NCBI GenBank assembly: GCA_003164475.1
Contig: PLTL01000095.1
Location: 1-8,206 of the forward strand
Direction of reading: 5' to 3'
Source: Candidatus Dormiibacterota bacterium
GTDB lineage: Bacteria; Chloroflexota; Dormibacteria; UBA8260; Bog-877
Length of the DNA stretch: 8,206 nt
Of this stretch, positions 6,787 to 8,206 are shown one piece after another. The notes under the pieces are model-generated. The model worked only from the letters and a program-made list of their open reading frames with translations. It was not told where the DNA came from and ran no database searches. Position numbers and translations under genes: made by a program. Each line of letters begins with the position of its first letter. The first letter of the stretch is position 1.

Positions 6787-7187
6787 GCGATCAGGACCCG
6801 ACCCGCTATGCCTACGGCACCGGTCGACGGAAGACCGCGGTGGCGCGGGTGCGGATCTACCCTGGGGAGGGCACGGCCGTGATCAATGACCGGGAGCCAC
6901 TCCGGCACTTTGGCCGCCGCGAACTGGAGGAGGCCGCTCTCCGCCCGCTCAAGGTGGCGGGGATGGCAGACCGCTTCAGGGTGTCGGTCAAGGTCGTGGG
7001 CGGCGGAGTATCAGGTCAGGCGGGCGCGGTGGCCCACGGGCTGGCCCGGGCGCTCTGTTCCTGGGATGCAGAACTGAGAGGACCGCTGAAGGCGGCGGGC
7101 CTGATGACCAGGGATCCTCGCATGAAGGAGAGGAAGAAGCCTGGACTGAAGCGAGCTCGCAAGGCTCCTCAGTACACCAAGCGCTGA
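6783..7187 (+). CDS. rpsI: 30S ribosomal protein S9 (uS9)
   Basis: uS9 sits in the head of the 30S subunit, and its C-terminal tail reaches the P-site tRNA anticodon loop. The 134-residue product has YAYGTGRRKTAVARVRIYPGEG near the N-terminus, then VKVVGGGVSGQAGAVAHGLARAL. The basic tail has TRDPRMKERKKPGLKRARKAPQYTKR, ending in the invariant Lys-Arg pair. The start is GTG 6783, overlapping the rplM stop by four bases, with GGAGAGG ten bases upstream. This is the last gene of the ribosomal block; the next start is 75 bases downstream. Confidence 0.98.
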   Translation: MSDQDPTRYAYGTGRRKTAVARVRIYPGEGTAVINDREPLRHFGRRELEEAALRPLKVAGMADRFRVSVKVVGGGVSGQAGAVAHGLARALCSWDAELRGPLKAAGLMTRDPRMKERKKPGLKRARKAPQYTKR

Positions 7188-7218
7188 AACCACTCTCACA
7201 CCGACCCGTTCCACTACC

Positions 7219-7241
7219 AGTCCCATCGCGTTGGTGGGATT
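7219..7241 (+). other. Imperfect stem-loop after rpsI
   Basis: TCCCATC at 7221-7227 pairs with GGTGGGA at 7233-7239 (one T-G pair), with a five-base loop and two weaker outer pairs. It lies in the 75-base gap between rpsI and the argF-like remnant. The bases after it (TCGAATTCAG) are not a T-run, so it is a poor intrinsic terminator; it could mark the operon 3' end or be chance. Apart from this and a GGGGA Shine-Dalgarno at 7253-7257, nothing else is recognisable in the gap. Confidence 0.25.
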
Positions 7242-7262
7242 CGAATTCAGCTGGGGATTGAG

Positions 7263-7607
7263 ATGGCCAAGGACTTGCGCGGGCGAGGCTTCCTGGCTGT
7301 TACGGACCTCAGCCAGCCGGAGACGCTGGGGCTGCTGGAGACGGCCTCCTGGCTGAAGCGCGGCTTGGCCTTGGGCGCTCGACGTGCCAGGCGCTCGGTG
7401 GCGACCATCCTCCTGCGGGTGAACAACGGCTCCAGGGTCTGCTTCAAGTCCGAGGTGCATCGGTTCAGGGGACCACCCGATGGCCCTGTTCGACCGGGAG
7501 ATGGACATGAGCCGCCGAGAGGTGGTTTCTGCCAGGTGGCCAGCTCGGTCCTGGCCCAGTCGGCGCCGCTGCTGGCGGTGTTCCGTCCCGCGGACCAAGG
7601 GCCATGA
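7263..7607 (+). pseudogene. Truncated, frameshifted ornithine-carbamoyltransferase-like (ArgF) remnant
   Basis: An uninterrupted frame of 114 codons opens with LRGRGFLAVTDLSQPETLGLLETASWLKRG, closely like the N-terminus of ornithine carbamoyltransferases. The family has about 300-330 residues, so two thirds is missing. The carbamoyl-phosphate motif STRTR is replaced: NNGSRVCFKSEVHRF stands where STRTRVSFE-type sequence is expected. Around 7470 family-like sequence moves to the +1 frame (HPMALFDREMDMSRREVVS, about 7474-7533, like the QLGRRE region). It then returns to the first frame (VASSVLAQSAPLLAV, about 7538-7590). Third-position GC follows the same switches, so two compensating indels are likely. 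The start codon keeps GGGGA five bases upstream. The stop overlaps the cdaA ATG. Aspartate carbamoyltransferase is a less likely ancestor. A translated small protein cannot be excluded. Confidence 0.65.
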
Positions 7608-8206
7608 CCTCGCTGCCGGCGATGGCGGCGGCGGGCGTTGCGGTTGCGGGGCTCAACCTCGGCGAGGCGGCCCGGGTCCTGCTCCAGACGGTGGGCTGGC
7701 GGACCGTTCTCGACGTGCTGATCATCTCCTTCCTGGTGTACCGACTGCTGGTGCTGATCCGGGGTACCCAGGCGGTCCAGTTGCTCTTGGGTCTGCTCAT
7801 GATCGGGGTGCTTGGCGCCGTCGCCATAATCCTCAACCTGCCGGCGCTCAAGTTCGTCTTCGTCAACGGGGGCGAGGTGATCCTGATCGCGGCGGTGATC
7901 CTCTTCCAACCCGAGCTCCGCCGGGCCCTGGACCAGATGGGCAGTCTGGGCCGGATCCGTCCCGGCCTCCTCGCCCCGGAGACCGCGGAGCTCAGGCGTG
8001 ACGTCGATGAGCTGGTCCGGGCCACGATGCGCCTGGCCGAGGGCTCCACCGGAGCCTTGATCGTCATCCACGGGGACATCGGGCTGGAGGAGATCGCGGC
8101 GACCGGGGTGCGGATGGACGCCATCCTCAGCGCGGAGACCCTGGTCACGGTCTTCACCTATCGATCTCCACTCCACGACGGCGCCGCCCTAGTGCGGTCG
8201 GGGCGG
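7604..8206 (+). CDS. cdaA: Diadenylate cyclase CdaA, N-terminal 201 residues (3' end outside window)
   Basis: CdaA makes cyclic di-AMP from two ATP at the membrane; the messenger controls potassium, osmolyte and wall homeostasis. The frame is open to the window edge. Three hydrophobic segments lie at about residues 34-52, 57-79 and 84-101. They frame the family motifs LVYRLLVLIRGTQAVQLLLGLL and ILFQPELRRAL (99-109). The DAC domain follows: GALIVIHGDIGLEEIAATG (150-168), LSAETLVTVF and SPLHDGAALV with the catalytic DGA at 192-194. The RHR motif would lie beyond the edge. ATG 7604 overlaps the argF-remnant stop (ATGA), with AAGGG only two bases upstream. ATG 7622 is an alternative start, and the 30 residues before the first membrane helix are longer than usual. 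cdaR and glmM commonly follow and would be expected downstream. Confidence 0.93.
   Translation, partial: MTSLPAMAAAGVAVAGLNLGEAARVLLQTVGWRTVLDVLIISFLVYRLLVLIRGTQAVQLLLGLLMIGVLGAVAIILNLPALKFVFVNGGEVILIAAVILFQPELRRALDQMGSLGRIRPGLLAPETAELRRDVDELVRATMRLAEGSTGALIVIHGDIGLEEIAATGVRMDAILSAETLVTVFTYRSPLHDGAALVRSGR

Noticed and set aside
7233..7250. tRNA T-arm-like GGATTCGAATTC
   Set aside because: No acceptor stem, anticodon arm or CCA end can be placed around it, and the EcoRI-like palindrome explains the resemblance.
7188..7262. Rho-independent terminator after rpsI
   Set aside because: The hairpin is short and is not followed by a T-run.
7480..8001. Plus-strand open frame starting MALFDREMDMSRREVVS
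   Set aside because: Only its first 20 or so codons look like carbamoyltransferase; the rest is out of frame with both the remnant and cdaA and has shadow composition. Used as frameshift evidence, not as a gene.
7247..8176. Minus-strand open frame of 309 codons opposite the argF remnant and cdaA
   Set aside because: The translation is a low-complexity D/E/Q/H-rich mix typical of the antisense of GC-rich coding DNA; the plus strand encodes CdaA motifs in order.

Overview
This window is GC-rich bacterial DNA, and every supported gene lies on the + strand. The start is the 3' part of secY, followed by the classic end of the spc operon and the whole alpha operon: secY(partial)-adk-map-infA-rpmJ-rpsM-rpsK-rpsD-rpoA-rplQ-truA-rplM-rpsI. 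After rpsI comes a decayed fragment of an ornithine-carbamoyltransferase-like gene, and then the 5' part of cdaA, a membrane diadenylate cyclase that runs off the right edge. No RNA genes, insertion sequences or CRISPR arrays were found, and no gene-free stretch exceeds 300 bases.

The gene order is typical of bacteria outside the Proteobacteria: adk, map and infA lie between secY and rpmJ, and truA-rplM-rpsI follows rplQ. A CdaA-type cyclase, a short-LID adenylate kinase, zinc-type L36 and S4, strong GC bias at third codon positions and common GTG/TTG starts together suggest a high-GC member of the Terrabacteria. Chloroflexota or a related candidate phylum such as Dormibacterota would fit. 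This placement is inference; no 16S gene is present.

Positions 1-2245 cover membrane insertion (SecY), nucleotide balance (Adk) and N-terminal Met removal (Map), joined by TTGA and ATGA start/stop overlaps. Positions 2246-2321 hold a probable internal promoter with a TATACT -10 box. Positions 2322-5537 encode IF-1, L36, S13, S11, S4, RNA polymerase alpha and L17. Hairpin-forming spacers lie before rpsK and before rpoA. Positions 5537-7187 encode TruA, L13 and S9, each overlapping its neighbour by 1-4 bases. The set supplies ribosome assembly, translation initiation, tRNA modification and transcription in a fixed ratio.

The one clear departure from the conserved layout is at 7188-7607. An argF-like 5' fragment keeps its start codon and a Shine-Dalgarno sequence. 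It has lost the STRTR substrate motif, switches frame twice, and is cut off after about 114 codons exactly where cdaA begins. Its last stop codon overlaps the cdaA start as ATGA. The rest of the window is ordinary, highly conserved housekeeping DNA, and I see no convincing new system in it.
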